DNA of 64,000 bases from Methylobacterium sp. GXS13 (lineage in GTDB: Bacteria > Pseudomonadota > Alphaproteobacteria > Rhizobiales > Beijerinckiaceae), in contig NZ_LKKO01000069.1 in the NCBI RefSeq assembly GCF_001455965.1, forward strand, positions 117,806 to 181,805, written 5' to 3'. Below the pieces are notes generated by a model, which saw only the letters and a list, made by a program, of their open reading frames with translations, did no database searches and was not told the DNA's origin. Of this stretch, positions 1 through 8,789 are shown in pieces. The position numbers and the translations under genes are program-made. Every line of letters begins with the position of its first letter. The first letter of the stretch is position 1.

Positions 1-442
1 CGGGCGGCGGATCGTTGTTCATGTAGCCGCGGTAGAACGCCGCCTTCCATTCGACCTTGGACTTGGCATCGCCCGCCGGCTCGACCGTGATCGAAGCGGA
101 ATAGTCGTTGGCCGGCAGGTCCTTCACGTCGACCTTGTCGATATAGTAGGAGAACAGCTTCTCGTCCGGCTTGAATTTGTTGCTGGTCTCCTGGATCTGA
201 TCGCCGTTCTTGAGCGTCAGGGTCCGCTTGAACTTGTTCGGGACGTCGCCGGTCACCTCGGTCTTGGTGACGTTCTGGATCCAGTCGGCATTCTTCACAT
301 CGCCGATGACGGCCCAGACCTTATCGGCCGGCGCGTTGATCTCGATCGACTCGGAAATCTTGCGCCGGGTCGGGCCGTGGGCCTGCGCGGTCGCCGCCAC
401 CAGGGCAGCCGTGGCCGCCAGGGCCAGGGTTATTTTCTTCAT
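1..442 (-). CDS. MxaD-like SRPBCC-family periplasmic protein (3' end outside window)
   Basis: The protein starts at an ATG at 442 and reads off the left edge after about 147 residues. It opens with a clear signal peptide (MKKITLALAATAALV..., cleavage near AQA-HG). An SRPBCC/polyketide-cyclase-like domain follows (ISESIEINAPADKVWAVIGD, then a DWIQNV segment). MxaD of methylotrophs has this architecture and helps electron transfer from methanol dehydrogenase to cytochrome c in the periplasm. The neighbouring C1-cofactor and lut genes support a methylotrophy role. Whether it is MxaD itself or a paralogue serving a XoxF-type dehydrogenase cannot be decided, because no dehydrogenase gene is in view. 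Confidence 0.8.
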   Translation of the reverse strand, partial: MKKITLALAATAALVAATAQAHGPTRRKISESIEINAPADKVWAVIGDVKNADWIQNVTKTEVTGDVPNKFKRTLTLKNGDQIQETSNKFKPDEKLFSYYIDKVDVKDLPANDYSASITVEPAGDAKSKVEWKAAFYRGYMNNDPPP

Positions 443-558
443 CGTGTCCTGCTCCTCCCGCCTCCAGGGCGCATTCCGGTGATGGGGATACCGGTTCCGC
501 GCCGCAGAGCGTGTCACAAGTAAGTGTCAGATCCGCATCCGACGGAACGGATACGGAT

Positions 559-1149
559 CTAGCGGTCGTCCCGATCGAGGATGCGCGCCTCGGGGCCGAG
601 GGCCGCCGCGACCTTGTCCTCGATCCAGCCCCAGGCTTCGCGCTCGCGCGGGCCCGCGGTCTTGGCGATGGCGATGGCGAGGTAGGCCATCTCCGTCAAC
701 ACCTTGTCCGGCTCAAGCATGTGGAGCCGGGTCGAAAGGATCGCCGCCTCCAGCACCGCGGCCTGGGCGCGATTGTAGCCGATGAACGGCGCGTGGGCGG
801 CGGAATGGACCATGCGGCCGCGGAAGCGCGGCCTCGTCTCGTGATCGTCCACGGACGCGACCTCGAACTCCGCGTGGCCGAAACTGTCGGCGAGCCGCCG
901 GCCGGGAATGGCCGCGCACGCCACGGTCGGCCATTCGCGCCGCCCCGTCACTGCGCCGGCGATCACCCGGATGTCCCGCGGGCTCGACGCCGCGAAGCAC
1001 GGGTTGGCCTCGAGATTGGCGATGGTCGGCGAGGGCCGGAACGGCGCCAGCACGTAGCCGTCCGCCTCGCCGATCAGCCCGAAGGGGACGAGGTGCAGCT
1101 CGCCGGACGGCGCGAGCGTGGTGACGATCGTCTCAAGGATCAGCGGCAT
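559..1149 (-). CDS. DUF447-family protein of the C1-cofactor operon
   Basis: This 196-residue protein starts MPLILETIVTTLAPSGELHL and resembles the DUF447 family, whose fold is flavin-reductase-like. The family is found in methanogens and in methylotrophs that use tetrahydromethanopterin, where it sits in cofactor gene clusters; its reaction is not established. It is the last gene of the minus-strand operon and begins 4 bases after the stop of the dihydropteroate-synthase-like gene. The operon context suggests a role in making or modifying methanopterin or methylofuran. No signal peptide or membrane segment is seen, so it is probably cytoplasmic. Confidence 0.75.
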   Translation of the reverse strand: MPLILETIVTTLAPSGELHLVPFGLIGEADGYVLAPFRPSPTIANLEANPCFAASSPRDIRVIAGAVTGRREWPTVACAAIPGRRLADSFGHAEFEVASVDDHETRPRFRGRMVHSAAHAPFIGYNRAQAAVLEAAILSTRLHMLEPDKVLTEMAYLAIAIAKTAGPREREAWGWIEDKVAAALGPEARILDRDDR

Positions 1150-1152
1150 GGC

Positions 1153-2712
1153 TCAGGCCCTGTCCACCGGCACGAGCCGGCCGCAGACCAGCTTGGTCGC
1201 TGGCTGAGCGGGCTCGGGCATAACGTCGACCCGCGCCTCGGAATCCGAAATCGTCTCGGGCGCGTCGGCATCCGCCTCGGGCTTCACCAGCCGGGCGTCG
1301 CGGGTGCCGGGCGGCGGCGCATCGGGGCCGGAATGGCGGGTGTGCCCGGCCTTCTTGAAGGCCGTGGAATCCTCGACCTCGGCGTCGGCCGCGCAGCCCC
1401 AGTCGAGGGGCTCGTCCTGGACATAGCGCTTGCCGAGCCGCCAGGCGGTCTCGGCCTTGGCGAGCTCGGCCCCGAGATAGAAGGCGTGGGCGCCGTCGCT
1501 CGCCACGTCGAGATCGGGGAAGAAGGCCATCGCGTCGGTGCCGACCCTGTGGACGTCGCGGTTGTAGACATGGATCCCGTCCTCGGCGACGGCGATCCGG
1601 TAATTCGGGTCGCGGACCTCGGCGGCGGCCTGGGCGACTTCCGCGGCGGTCTGCACGAACGGGCGCTTGTCGTGAAGGGCGAGCAGCGCCCGGCCGTAAC
1701 CCTTGGGCAGAGCGGAATCGGCCTTCGCCGCGTACATTACCCGCCGGGCGGCGTCGTGCTCCTCGACGGTGCGGCGCGTGTGGTTGGAGACCTGGACGAT
1801 CAGCACATTGCCGATCGACAATTCCGAGCACATCCCGACCAGAAGGGCGGTGACGCCCAGCGAATCCGCCTCGGTCAGCTCCGTCAGGTTGCCGGTGCCC
1901 ATCATCATCTGGATGTCGGGCCAGCGGGCGCGGGTGTCGCGGTAGCGGCTGATCGAATCGACGAAGCCGTGGTGGATCGGCTCCAGGATCGGATCCGCCA
2001 GGAACGGACGCCCGGCCTTCAGCATCCGCTCGATCGCCCGGTCGAGGGAGGGCAGGTCGTCCGGGCGCAGGGGCACCAGGATCGGTACGGCATCGGTCTC
2101 GAAGGCCAGATCCAGCGTGTCGACGTTCAGGCTGAGCAGGTAGTCGGCCCCGGCGCGGGCGCCCCGGGCCAGCTCGTCCTGGGAGAAGGAATCGACGCTG
2201 ACCTTCAGGCCGGCGCCCTTCAGGGCCACCACCGACTCTTCCAGGTGCGGGAAGGTCGTGTCCGGCAGGCCGCCGAGATCGATCACGTCGGCGCCGCGGC
2301 GGGCGAGGTCGAGGCCCTTGGCCAGGATCTCGTCGGGGGTCATCTTCGAGGCGTCGACGATCTCGGAGAAGATCCGCAGGTCGTGCTTCGACAGATCGAC
2401 CTTGCGGCCGGCAAGCCCCAGCCAGGCCGGCAGGTCGACCACCTCGTCGGGCCCACGCTCCACCGGCAGGTGGAAATGCTCGGCCAGGCGTCCGGTATCG
2501 GCCCGGCAGCGGCCGGGCAGGACGATCCGGGTCGCGCCCGCGGGCATCTCGACCCGGCGGCGGATGATCTCCTCGGTCATCAGCGCGGCGACCTTCACGC
2601 CGGCATCCGCGATGCTCCAGTGGATCGTCGCCGGCAGGCCGGCCGCGACCTTTTCGAGCCGCGCCCGGGCGAGGCGGCCGGTGACGAAGACGATGTGCTC
2701 GGGGGCGCTCAC
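1153..2712 (-). CDS. Dihydropteroate-synthase-like protein (DUF6513 plus pterin-binding domain)
   Basis: A 519-residue protein read from a GTG at 2712 that overlaps the upstream kinase stop codon (GTGA), which fixes the start and implies translational coupling. Residues 1 to about 120 (EHIVFVTGRLARARLEKV...) match the N-terminal domain seen in archaeal-type DHPS-like proteins. The middle is a TIM-barrel pterin-binding domain with SVDSFS and NVDTL strand ends. A C-terminal extension of about 150 residues follows. Family members sit with methanopterin genes in methylotrophs and archaea, and a pterin-arylamine coupling step is plausible. The exact substrate is inferred, not shown. It should not be annotated as folate folP without a check. 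Confidence 0.8.
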   Translation of the reverse strand: MSAPEHIVFVTGRLARARLEKVAAGLPATIHWSIADAGVKVAALMTEEIIRRRVEMPAGATRIVLPGRCRADTGRLAEHFHLPVERGPDEVVDLPAWLGLAGRKVDLSKHDLRIFSEIVDASKMTPDEILAKGLDLARRGADVIDLGGLPDTTFPHLEESVVALKGAGLKVSVDSFSQDELARGARAGADYLLSLNVDTLDLAFETDAVPILVPLRPDDLPSLDRAIERMLKAGRPFLADPILEPIHHGFVDSISRYRDTRARWPDIQMMMGTGNLTELTEADSLGVTALLVGMCSELSIGNVLIVQVSNHTRRTVEEHDAARRVMYAAKADSALPKGYGRALLALHDKRPFVQTAAEVAQAAAEVRDPNYRIAVAEDGIHVYNRDVHRVGTDAMAFFPDLDVASDGAHAFYLGAELAKAETAWRLGKRYVQDEPLDWGCAADAEVEDSTAFKKAGHTRHSGPDAPPPGTRDARLVKPEADADAPETISDSEARVDVMPEPAQPATKLVCGRLVPVDRA

Positions 2713-3281
2713 GCCGCCACCCGCTGCTGCTGCAGCGTGACGCGGCGGGTCGGCCCCCAGATCGCGATCGGGCCGCCGTAGCGTTGCGCGAAGGTTGGGA
2801 AGGCCGCATCCACCAGCTCGCGCCGGGCCAGGGCGTCGGGGGTTTCTTCCGATGCGGCGTCGGCCGACTTCACCAGCACGCAGCGGCGGGCGCGCAGGCG
2901 CGCGGCGAGCCAGAGCGCCAGGCTGTCGGAGGTGACGTCCCAGCTTTCGGGAATCTCGGGCTGGCCGGCGCGAAGACTCGCCGGGTCCCAGACGCTGGCC
3001 GTGGCCGTATCGGCCCAAGGCTCGACGCTGCGGACGAGCCGTGGCTCCAAGTCGCAAAAAAATGCGGCCATGCGGCCCATGGCGTCGAGGGCGCGGCGGT
3101 GGGCCTCCGCATCGTCGAAGCCGTCGCGGATCTGGGCGGCACGCACGGCTTCCGCGAAGGCGCCGCCGCCCGGCACGACGATGCAGCGCCCGTGGACACC
3201 CTGCGCCACCTCGGCGAGCAGGGCGCGCAGCCGTGCCCGGTCGGATTCCAGGCTGCCACCGATCTTGAGGATCGTCGTCAC
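2709..3281 (-). CDS. Amino-acid-kinase-family protein, MfnE-like (furan-cofactor pathway candidate)
   Basis: A 190-residue protein from a GTG at 3281, overlapping the mfnB stop by 4 bases. It begins TTILKIGGSLESD, the Lys/Gly-rich phosphate-binding strand of amino acid kinases, followed by IVVPGGGAFAE. In methanogens, MfnE of this fold phosphorylates 5-(aminomethyl)-3-furanmethanol phosphate for methanofuran synthesis. Proximity to an MfnB homologue makes the same role likely here. Both ends overlap neighbouring genes (GTGA junctions), so the group is one coupled transcript. The kinase substrate is inferred from context. Confidence 0.72.
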   Translation of the reverse strand: MTTILKIGGSLESDRARLRALLAEVAQGVHGRCIVVPGGGAFAEAVRAAQIRDGFDDAEAHRRALDAMGRMAAFFCDLEPRLVRSVEPWADTATASVWDPASLRAGQPEIPESWDVTSDSLALWLAARLRARRCVLVKSADAASEETPDALARRELVDAAFPTFAQRYGGPIAIWGPTRRVTLQQQRVAA

Positions 3282-4003
3282 GCGGCATCCCGATGGTGAG
3301 GCCGCAAGGCGCGCACGGCTTCGGCGACCCGCAGGGGATCGATGCCGTTGCGCCGGTCGAAATCGCGGCACAGGCCGCCGCGGAAGCCGAAATAGTCCGG
3401 GCGATGGGGGCTCAACACCGGGATATCGGTGATCCGGAGCGAGCCGGCGAGCCCGCACATGAGCCCGTGGGTCCGGCACGCGGCCGTGAAGGCAGCCAGC
3501 GTATCCGGCTCGGCGAGATCGGTCAGCCGGGCGCCGGTCTTGCCGGCGGTGTCGATCATCACCCCCGCGAAACCCGCCCGCGCCAAAGCCGGGACCAGAT
3601 CGGCCGCCGGTCCGTCCTCGGCGAACAGGACGGCGATCAAGCGGCCGGGGGCCGCCGCAACGAGGGAGGCAAGCGCGGCCGGATCGCGCCGCTGGCGGAG
3701 ATCGAGCCCGGTCTTCACCCAGTCGATCCCGGTCGCCACCATCGCGGTGACGGATTCGGGCGTCGGGTCGGCCACCGCGCTCGTCACCGCGGCGCCCGCG
3801 ACCCGCGCGACGATCGCCGCCACCAGCTGGGCTTCGAGGGCACCGAGCGCGCCGCGCTCCGGATCCTTGGCGTCGATCAGGTCGGCCCCGGCGAGCTGGG
3901 CGGCCTCGGCCTCGGCCGGATCGCGGACGCTGACGAGGAGGCGGGGCAGGGGGCCGGGCGGAACAGGGAACGCGGACACGGATCTCTCGAAGATGTGCGG
4001 CAC
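3278..4003 (-). CDS. mfnB: (5-formylfuran-3-yl)methyl phosphate synthase, MfnB-like
   Basis: A 241-residue TIM-barrel protein of the MfnB (former DUF556) family, read from GTG 4003. Recognisable parts are LLVSVRDPAEAEAA, LIDAKDPERGALGA (which carries the Schiff-base Lys of the family), WVKTGLDLR, MIDTAGKTGARL and a C-terminal YFGFRGGLC. In archaea the enzyme condenses two glyceraldehyde-3-phosphate molecules into the furan precursor of methanofuran. Methylotrophs carry a homologue for methylofuran. It is the second gene of the operon, 4 bases after the DUF2380-like gene, and overlaps the kinase gene. Confidence 0.85.
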   Translation of the reverse strand: MPHIFERSVSAFPVPPGPLPRLLVSVRDPAEAEAAQLAGADLIDAKDPERGALGALEAQLVAAIVARVAGAAVTSAVADPTPESVTAMVATGIDWVKTGLDLRQRRDPAALASLVAAAPGRLIAVLFAEDGPAADLVPALARAGFAGVMIDTAGKTGARLTDLAEPDTLAAFTAACRTHGLMCGLAGSLRITDIPVLSPHRPDYFGFRGGLCRDFDRRNGIDPLRVAEAVRALRPHHRDAA

Positions 4004-4007
4004 GCAA

Positions 4008-4514
4008 TCACGACTTGCCGGGCAGCGGCTCGGCGAGCAGGCGGTTCTTCACGACCCAGCGCATGGCATGCGCCCAGGTGTCGTCGGTATCGGCCCGGAT
4101 CGTCACCTGGCCGCCGCGCACCATCTTGCCGGTCTCGGCCTCGGCGATGGTGACGTTCAGGTTGAAGATCTGGCCGGATCCCTTCTCCACATAGCCGGTC
4201 ACGACGAGATCCGCACCCAGGCTCTTGCCGATGTCGGCCGCGCAGCCGTTGCACTTGTACAGCGGCCCTTCCTTGGCGACCACGTCGGCCTTCGGGGCGG
4301 TGTCGACGATCTCCAGCCCGGCCTGATTGTGCAGGGCGTTGCGCAATTCGTCGGTCACCAGCGCGAGCTTCTTCGTGTCCAGCGGCCGGACCCGGGTGCC
4401 GTAGGTGGCGCCTGGGTCGAACAGCTCGACGGGGAAGACAGCCGCCTTCTCGGCGGCCATGGCCGGGCCGGCGAGGAGACAGGCGGTCACCGCGCAGGTG
4501 AACAGGTGGCGCAT
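4008..4514 (-). CDS. Exported DUF2380-like protein heading the C1-cofactor operon
   Basis: A 168-residue protein with a signal peptide (MRHLFTCAVTACLLAGPAMA, cleavage before AEK). The mature part resembles the DUF2380/DUF3280 group: AVFPVELFDPG near the start, a CNGC pair at about residue 87, then LGADLVVTGYVEKGSG. The fold is likely related to TolB/CsgG-type N-terminal domains. It is the first gene of the minus-strand operon, and its stop lies 4 bases from the mfnB start. Its function is unknown; an envelope protein in a cofactor operon is unusual. The start ATG at 4514 is well supported by the signal peptide. Confidence 0.7.
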   Translation of the reverse strand: MRHLFTCAVTACLLAGPAMAAEKAAVFPVELFDPGATYGTRVRPLDTKKLALVTDELRNALHNQAGLEIVDTAPKADVVAKEGPLYKCNGCAADIGKSLGADLVVTGYVEKGSGQIFNLNVTIAEAETGKMVRGGQVTIRADTDDTWAHAMRWVVKNRLLAEPLPGKS

Positions 4515-4698
4515 CCTCGGGGCTCCCGCACGATGGTTGATGCCGTCTCGACCGGCACATTCGATCCTCTATAGCTCGGGCGAGGGGACAAATTGGCAAT
4601 GTACATCGCCGCGCCGTTGGCTCACGACGCGAACGTGAACGCCCGACGGAGAAGCCGCGGTTGAGCGGCCGGATCGGAAGCTGCTAGAGGCCGCGCCT

Positions 4699-5946
4699 AT
4701 GCACGATCCTGCACATGCCCCGGCCCAGCGCCCCCCCAAGCCTGCGCGATATCGGACCGGACTTCGTGTGGCCCTTGCGGCCGGCGCGCTGCTCGCGCCC
4801 ATCGCCGCATCCGCGCAGCAACCTGCGCCGCAGCCGATCGACACCCATATCGGGCTGATCTACCGCCCCCAGCCGGCGCCATCCTCCTACGATGCCGAGG
4901 CTGCTCCGGAGGACGAGGGTCTGGCCGGTGCCAAGATGGCCATCGCCGACAACAACACCACCGGCCGCTTCACCAAGCAGACCTTCGCCCTGGACGCGGT
5001 CGCCCTCAGCGACGAGAAGCCCGACGCCGTGGCGGCCGCCAGGGAGCTGGTGGCCAAGGGCGTGAACTACCTTGTGCTCGCCCTGCCGGCCGACGCGGTG
5101 CTGGCGGTGGCCGATGCCGTGAAGGACAGCGGCGCGGTGGTGCTCAACGCCGGCGCCCCGGACGACCGCCTGCGCGGCGCCGATTGCCGGACCAACGTGT
5201 TCCACATCCTGCCGTCCCGGGCGATGCTCACCGACGCCATCGCGCAGTATCTGACGGTGATGCGCTGGCGAAAGATCTTTCTGATCACGGGCCCGACCGA
5301 GGCCGACAAGGCCTATGCCGAGGCGTTGCGCAACTCGGCCCGCAAGTTCGCCCTGAAGATCACCGCGGAAAAGCCCTGGACCTTCGGCCCTCTGGCCAAG
5401 GCGCGGGGCGATACCCCGACCCGGGCCGAGGCGATGGTCTTCACCCGGGGCCTCGACTACGACATGGCGATCGTGGCCGACGAGGAGGGCGACTGGGGCG
5501 ATTACGTCTCCTACCGCACCGTCGATCCGCGGCCCGTGGGCGGCACCCAGGCGCTGACCTCGACCACGTGGTCGCCGGTGCTGGAGACCTGGGGCGCCGC
5601 GCAGGCGCAGAACCGCTTCCGGCGCCTCGCCTCCCGGTTGATGCGCCCGCTCGACTACCAGGCCTGGGCGGCGGTCCGGACGGTGGGCGAGGCCGTCACC
5701 GCCAAGAAGACGTCCGATCCCGCCGTGCTCGCCCCGTACCTGGTCGATCCGGCCTTCAGCCTGCCGGCCTACAAGGGCGTGTCCCTGAGCTTCCGCCCCT
5801 GGGATCACCAGCTGCGCCAGCCGGTGATCGTGGTGCAGCCCAAGGCCCTGGTCTCGGTGGCCCCCGAGCAGGGCTTCCTGCACCAGCGCACGCCCCTCGA
5901 TACGCTGGGCGTCGACCTGCCGGAGACCACCTGCAAGTTCAAATGA
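4699..5946 (+). CDS. lutA: LutA-like ABC transporter periplasmic binding protein (PQQ-alcohol-dehydrogenase-associated type)
   Basis: A 415-residue periplasmic binding protein. An N-terminal arm is followed by a signal peptide (about residues 22-43, LRVALAAGALLAPIAASAQQ). The mature part starts IDTHIGLIYRPQPA and has a type I binding-protein layout resembling the subfamily linked to PQQ-dependent alcohol dehydrogenase ABC systems. In Methylorubrum extorquens the homologous lutA heads the lut cluster required for lanthanide import. Here its partners LutE and LutF lie about 8 kb downstream, beyond inserted polysaccharide genes. It is transcribed divergently from the methanopterin-type operon across 184 bases. 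The ligand is inferred from the homologous system. Confidence 0.82.
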   Translation: MHDPAHAPAQRPPKPARYRTGLRVALAAGALLAPIAASAQQPAPQPIDTHIGLIYRPQPAPSSYDAEAAPEDEGLAGAKMAIADNNTTGRFTKQTFALDAVALSDEKPDAVAAARELVAKGVNYLVLALPADAVLAVADAVKDSGAVVLNAGAPDDRLRGADCRTNVFHILPSRAMLTDAIAQYLTVMRWRKIFLITGPTEADKAYAEALRNSARKFALKITAEKPWTFGPLAKARGDTPTRAEAMVFTRGLDYDMAIVADEEGDWGDYVSYRTVDPRPVGGTQALTSTTWSPVLETWGAAQAQNRFRRLASRLMRPLDYQAWAAVRTVGEAVTAKKTSDPAVLAPYLVDPAFSLPAYKGVSLSFRPWDHQLRQPVIVVQPKALVSVAPEQGFLHQRTPLDTLGVDLPETTCKFK

Positions 5947-6046
5947 CCGGGTCTGCCTGGGCCCATCACGGCCGGCCCAGCTCCGCGGTGGACGTGCGCC
6001 GGGCGCTCGCTTGACGGTCGTCCGGCCCGGCGCGCGCCATGAACCG

Positions 6047-7108
6047 TCAGGCGACGTTGAGCCGTCGGCCGCGGTTCCAGGCCAGGAACGGCACTCCGGA
6101 GAGTAGCCCCGCCAGCGCCGCCCGCGATTGATGGCAGCCGTTGATCGAGACGCGCGGCAGGGCGTGCAGATGGCCGGCATGCTCCGCGAACAGATGCCCG
6201 GGCCGGGTCGTGACGGCCGTGGCGAATCCGTGCTCCTGCGCCAGCGTGAATTCCCGGGGGCCGGCCGAGGTCGGGTCGCCGACCGGATAGGAGAAATGGC
6301 GCACGGTGCCGCCGAGCTCGGCCTCGATGCGGGCGCGGCCCTCGGCGATCTCGCGCACGGCAATTGTCGCGTCGTGCTTGGCGAGCATCGGGTGGCTGAC
6401 CGTGTGGGCGCCGATGGTCACCGCCGGATCCCGGGCCAGATTCCGCAGCTCGGTCCAGGACAGGCACAGCTCGGACGCGACGGAACCCGGCGCGAAGCCG
6501 GCCTGCCGGCACAGAGCGGCGATCCGGGCCAGCAGATCGGCCTCGGTGCGGCGGCGCAGGTCGCGATAGATGGCCTCGAAGGCCAAAGCCTTCTCCTGCG
6601 GGCTGCGGGTCGGCAGGTCGAGGCTGCCGGTGCCGATGGAAATCCGAACCCGGTCGAGTCGCGCGATCGCCCGTTCCAGCTCGATCCACCACAGGCGGCC
6701 GCCCTGATCGGCAAACCCGCTCGTGACGAACAGGGTCCAGGGGACGCCGTGGCGCTGCAGCACCGGGCGGGCATGCTCGACATTGTCGCGATAGCCGTCA
6801 TCGAAGGTCAGGACCGCGAAAGGCGGCCCATAATCCGGCGCGGCAAGCCGCTCCGGCACGGCATCGAGCCCGATGATGTCGAAGCCGCGCGCGTCCAGCT
6901 CGCGCAGGGTCTGATCGAGGAAGTCCGGCGTGATGCTGAGCAGGCGGTTCGGCGCGAAGTCCGGCACGGGATCCGGGCTGACATGGTGGAAGGTCAGGAT
7001 CACCCCGAGGCCGCGGGCGGCGGGCGCCAGCCAGCGATCGGCGCCGAGCGCCTGGATCGCGCGGAAGCCGGACGCGAACACCCGATGCTTGGCACGCGAG
7101 GAGATCAT
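6047..7108 (-). CDS. Polysaccharide deacetylase family protein
   Basis: The start is placed at ATG 7108 (MISSRAKHRVFASG), giving 353 residues. A NodB-homology domain is visible: VILTFHHVSPD near residue 35, the metal-binding TFDDGYRDN motif near residue 102, and IGAHTVSHPMLAKH near residue 235. Enzymes of this family remove N- or O-acetyl groups from exopolysaccharide or cell-wall glycans. No signal peptide is evident, so it may act in the cytoplasm or at the inner membrane. It is convergent with lutA (100 bases) and divergent from an acyltransferase gene, and belongs to the polysaccharide block 6047-11782. Confidence 0.85.
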   Translation of the reverse strand: MISSRAKHRVFASGFRAIQALGADRWLAPAARGLGVILTFHHVSPDPVPDFAPNRLLSITPDFLDQTLRELDARGFDIIGLDAVPERLAAPDYGPPFAVLTFDDGYRDNVEHARPVLQRHGVPWTLFVTSGFADQGGRLWWIELERAIARLDRVRISIGTGSLDLPTRSPQEKALAFEAIYRDLRRRTEADLLARIAALCRQAGFAPGSVASELCLSWTELRNLARDPAVTIGAHTVSHPMLAKHDATIAVREIAEGRARIEAELGGTVRHFSYPVGDPTSAGPREFTLAQEHGFATAVTTRPGHLFAEHAGHLHALPRVSINGCHQSRAALAGLLSGVPFLAWNRGRRLNVA

Positions 7109-7344
7109 GGATCGAGCCTGATCGGGCCGCACGGCCCGGACAGACCAGCCATCACCCGCCGGAGTAAAGAAACCCGAAAGCCGAACGCCGACGGAAAACA
7201 GGCGGGAAGATTGTATTAGCCAAGGTCGCAATTGGCCGGGTCTTGCCCGCACGCCCGATCGCCGAAGTCACCGGCCATTCAGAGCGTGGCCCGCAAGGTC
7301 GGCCCTTGGCTTCGGGCGGCGCCCGGCGCAGCGGGAGACTTGGT

Positions 7345-8532
7345 ATGGCGACCGGCGTCCAAGTGGCGGGAACGGACATGATCGGTGCGCGTGCGTCCGC
7401 AACGCTGACCGCGGAGGTGTACTCCGATCTCGCGGCGGTCGAGGCGCTGTGGCGGCGGCTCGAATCCGATCCGGCCAGCCTGCACACGCCCTATCAGCGG
7501 TTCGACTGGGTCGGCGCCTATCTCCGGGCGACCGGCACGGAGGCGGATGCCCGGATCGTCGTCCTGCGGGATGCGGAGGGTCGCGCCCGGATTCTGCTGC
7601 CGCTGGTGCTGTCGCGGATCCTCGGGCTCACCGTGGCGCGGGTCGTGGGCGATACGCATGCGAATTATCACATGCCGCTCTTCGCCACCCGGGATGCGGC
7701 CGCGATCTCGCCGGGCGAAGTCACCGCCGCCCTGATCCGCGCCGGCCGGCCGGCCGGTATCGATGTCTACGCGCTGCAGCATCAGCCCCTCATGTGGGAG
7801 GGCGCGGCCAACCCACTTTCCGATGCGGGCGAGCCCGAAGCCAGCGATGCCTACGGACTGATGCTCGGTCCCGATTCCGAAGCGACGGTGCGGCGGGTGT
7901 TCAGCGCCGACGCCCGCAAGAAGCTGCGCTCGAAGGAGAAGCGCCTGATCGAGGCCAAGGGCGCCCTGGCGTATCGCCGGGCTGAGACACCCGAGGACGC
8001 AGCGCGGTATCTGACGGCGTTCTTCGACCACAAGGCGGTCCGGTTCGCCGGGATGGGCGTCCCCGACCCCTATGCCGCCGAGCCGATCCGCCGGTTTCTG
8101 ACCGCGGCGGCATCCGGCGCCGATCCGGCGGTCGAGATCCACGCGCTGTGCCTTGCCGAAAGCGGTCGCGTCCTCGCCACCTTCGGGGGGGCCGTCAGCG
8201 ACCAGCGCTTTAGCGGCATGATGACGGCGTTCGATCCCGATCCGGAGGTGGCCCGGTTCAGCCCGGGCGATCTGCTGCTGCAGCATCTCGTCGCCGACCA
8301 GACGGCCCGGGGTCGGCAAGGCTTCGATCTCGGGGTCGGCGAGGCGCGCTACAAGGCGAGCATCTGTGACGAGACGATCGGACTGGTCGAGACGATCGTG
8401 CCGGTCTCCTTGCGGGGCCGCGCCTACGGGCTGGCGCAGCTGGGTCTGACCCGGACGAAGCGGCGGATCAAGCGCGATCCGCGCCTCTACGCCGCCGCCG
8501 CGCGCCTGCGGAAGCTGACGCGGCGGTCGTGA
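7345..8532 (+). CDS. GNAT-family acyltransferase (CelD/BcsL-like) of the exopolysaccharide block
   Basis: The ATG at 7345 follows a GGGAG Shine-Dalgarno sequence and gives 395 residues. An ATG at 7378 is an alternative start. The protein resembles the double-GNAT acetyltransferases often annotated as cellulose biosynthesis protein CelD. Visible parts are an N-terminal region with LPLVLSRILGLTVARVVG, a central ARKKLRSKEKRL basic stretch, and a C-terminal DLGVGEARYKASIC region. Such proteins probably acylate or peptidyl-modify surface polysaccharides. It is divergent from the deacetylase gene, so one locus may control the acetylation state. The substrate is unknown. Confidence 0.75.
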   Translation: MATGVQVAGTDMIGARASATLTAEVYSDLAAVEALWRRLESDPASLHTPYQRFDWVGAYLRATGTEADARIVVLRDAEGRARILLPLVLSRILGLTVARVVGDTHANYHMPLFATRDAAAISPGEVTAALIRAGRPAGIDVYALQHQPLMWEGAANPLSDAGEPEASDAYGLMLGPDSEATVRRVFSADARKKLRSKEKRLIEAKGALAYRRAETPEDAARYLTAFFDHKAVRFAGMGVPDPYAAEPIRRFLTAAASGADPAVEIHALCLAESGRVLATFGGAVSDQRFSGMMTAFDPDPEVARFSPGDLLLQHLVADQTARGRQGFDLGVGEARYKASICDETIGLVETIVPVSLRGRAYGLAQLGLTRTKRRIKRDPRLYAAAARLRKLTRRS

Positions 8533-8614
8533 TCCGGGCCTCGCTCGCGTGGCGCGGCGTCCCACGAGGTGATGGGACGCGTCTGGCCGTCAGCAGCGGC
8601 GCCCCCACTCAATG

Positions 8615-8730
8615 CCCTCATCCTGAGGCGGCGCAGCGAAGCCGAGACCTCGAAGGAGGCCTCCCGCAAGCCGCGCGATCCCTTGCGGGCGCCTTCGAGG
8701 CCCGCTGGCGCGGGCATCGCAGGATGAGGG
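8615..8730. repeat. Nested palindromic intergenic repeat (REP/cruciform type)
   Basis: Three nested perfect inverted repeats share one centre: CCCTCATCCTG 8615-8625 with 8720-8730, CCTCGAAGG 8648-8656 with 8692-8700, and CCCGCAAG 8663-8670 with 8682-8689. The element lies between two convergent genes (acyltransferase and Wzz-like), where it could also act as a bidirectional terminator. The form is that of dispersed intergenic repeats of GC-rich alphaproteobacteria. Confidence 0.75.
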
Positions 8731-8789
8731 CGCGGGGGGGAGTGAGGCCGTGGCTTGACGCCTGCGAACGCTGACCCCGCGGTCTTGGT

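Noticed and set aside
511..2781. 756-residue plus-strand open frame over the C1-cofactor operon
   Set aside because: It is an antisense shadow of the GC-rich minus-strand genes, with low-complexity composition and no domain; the minus-strand proteins have clear families.
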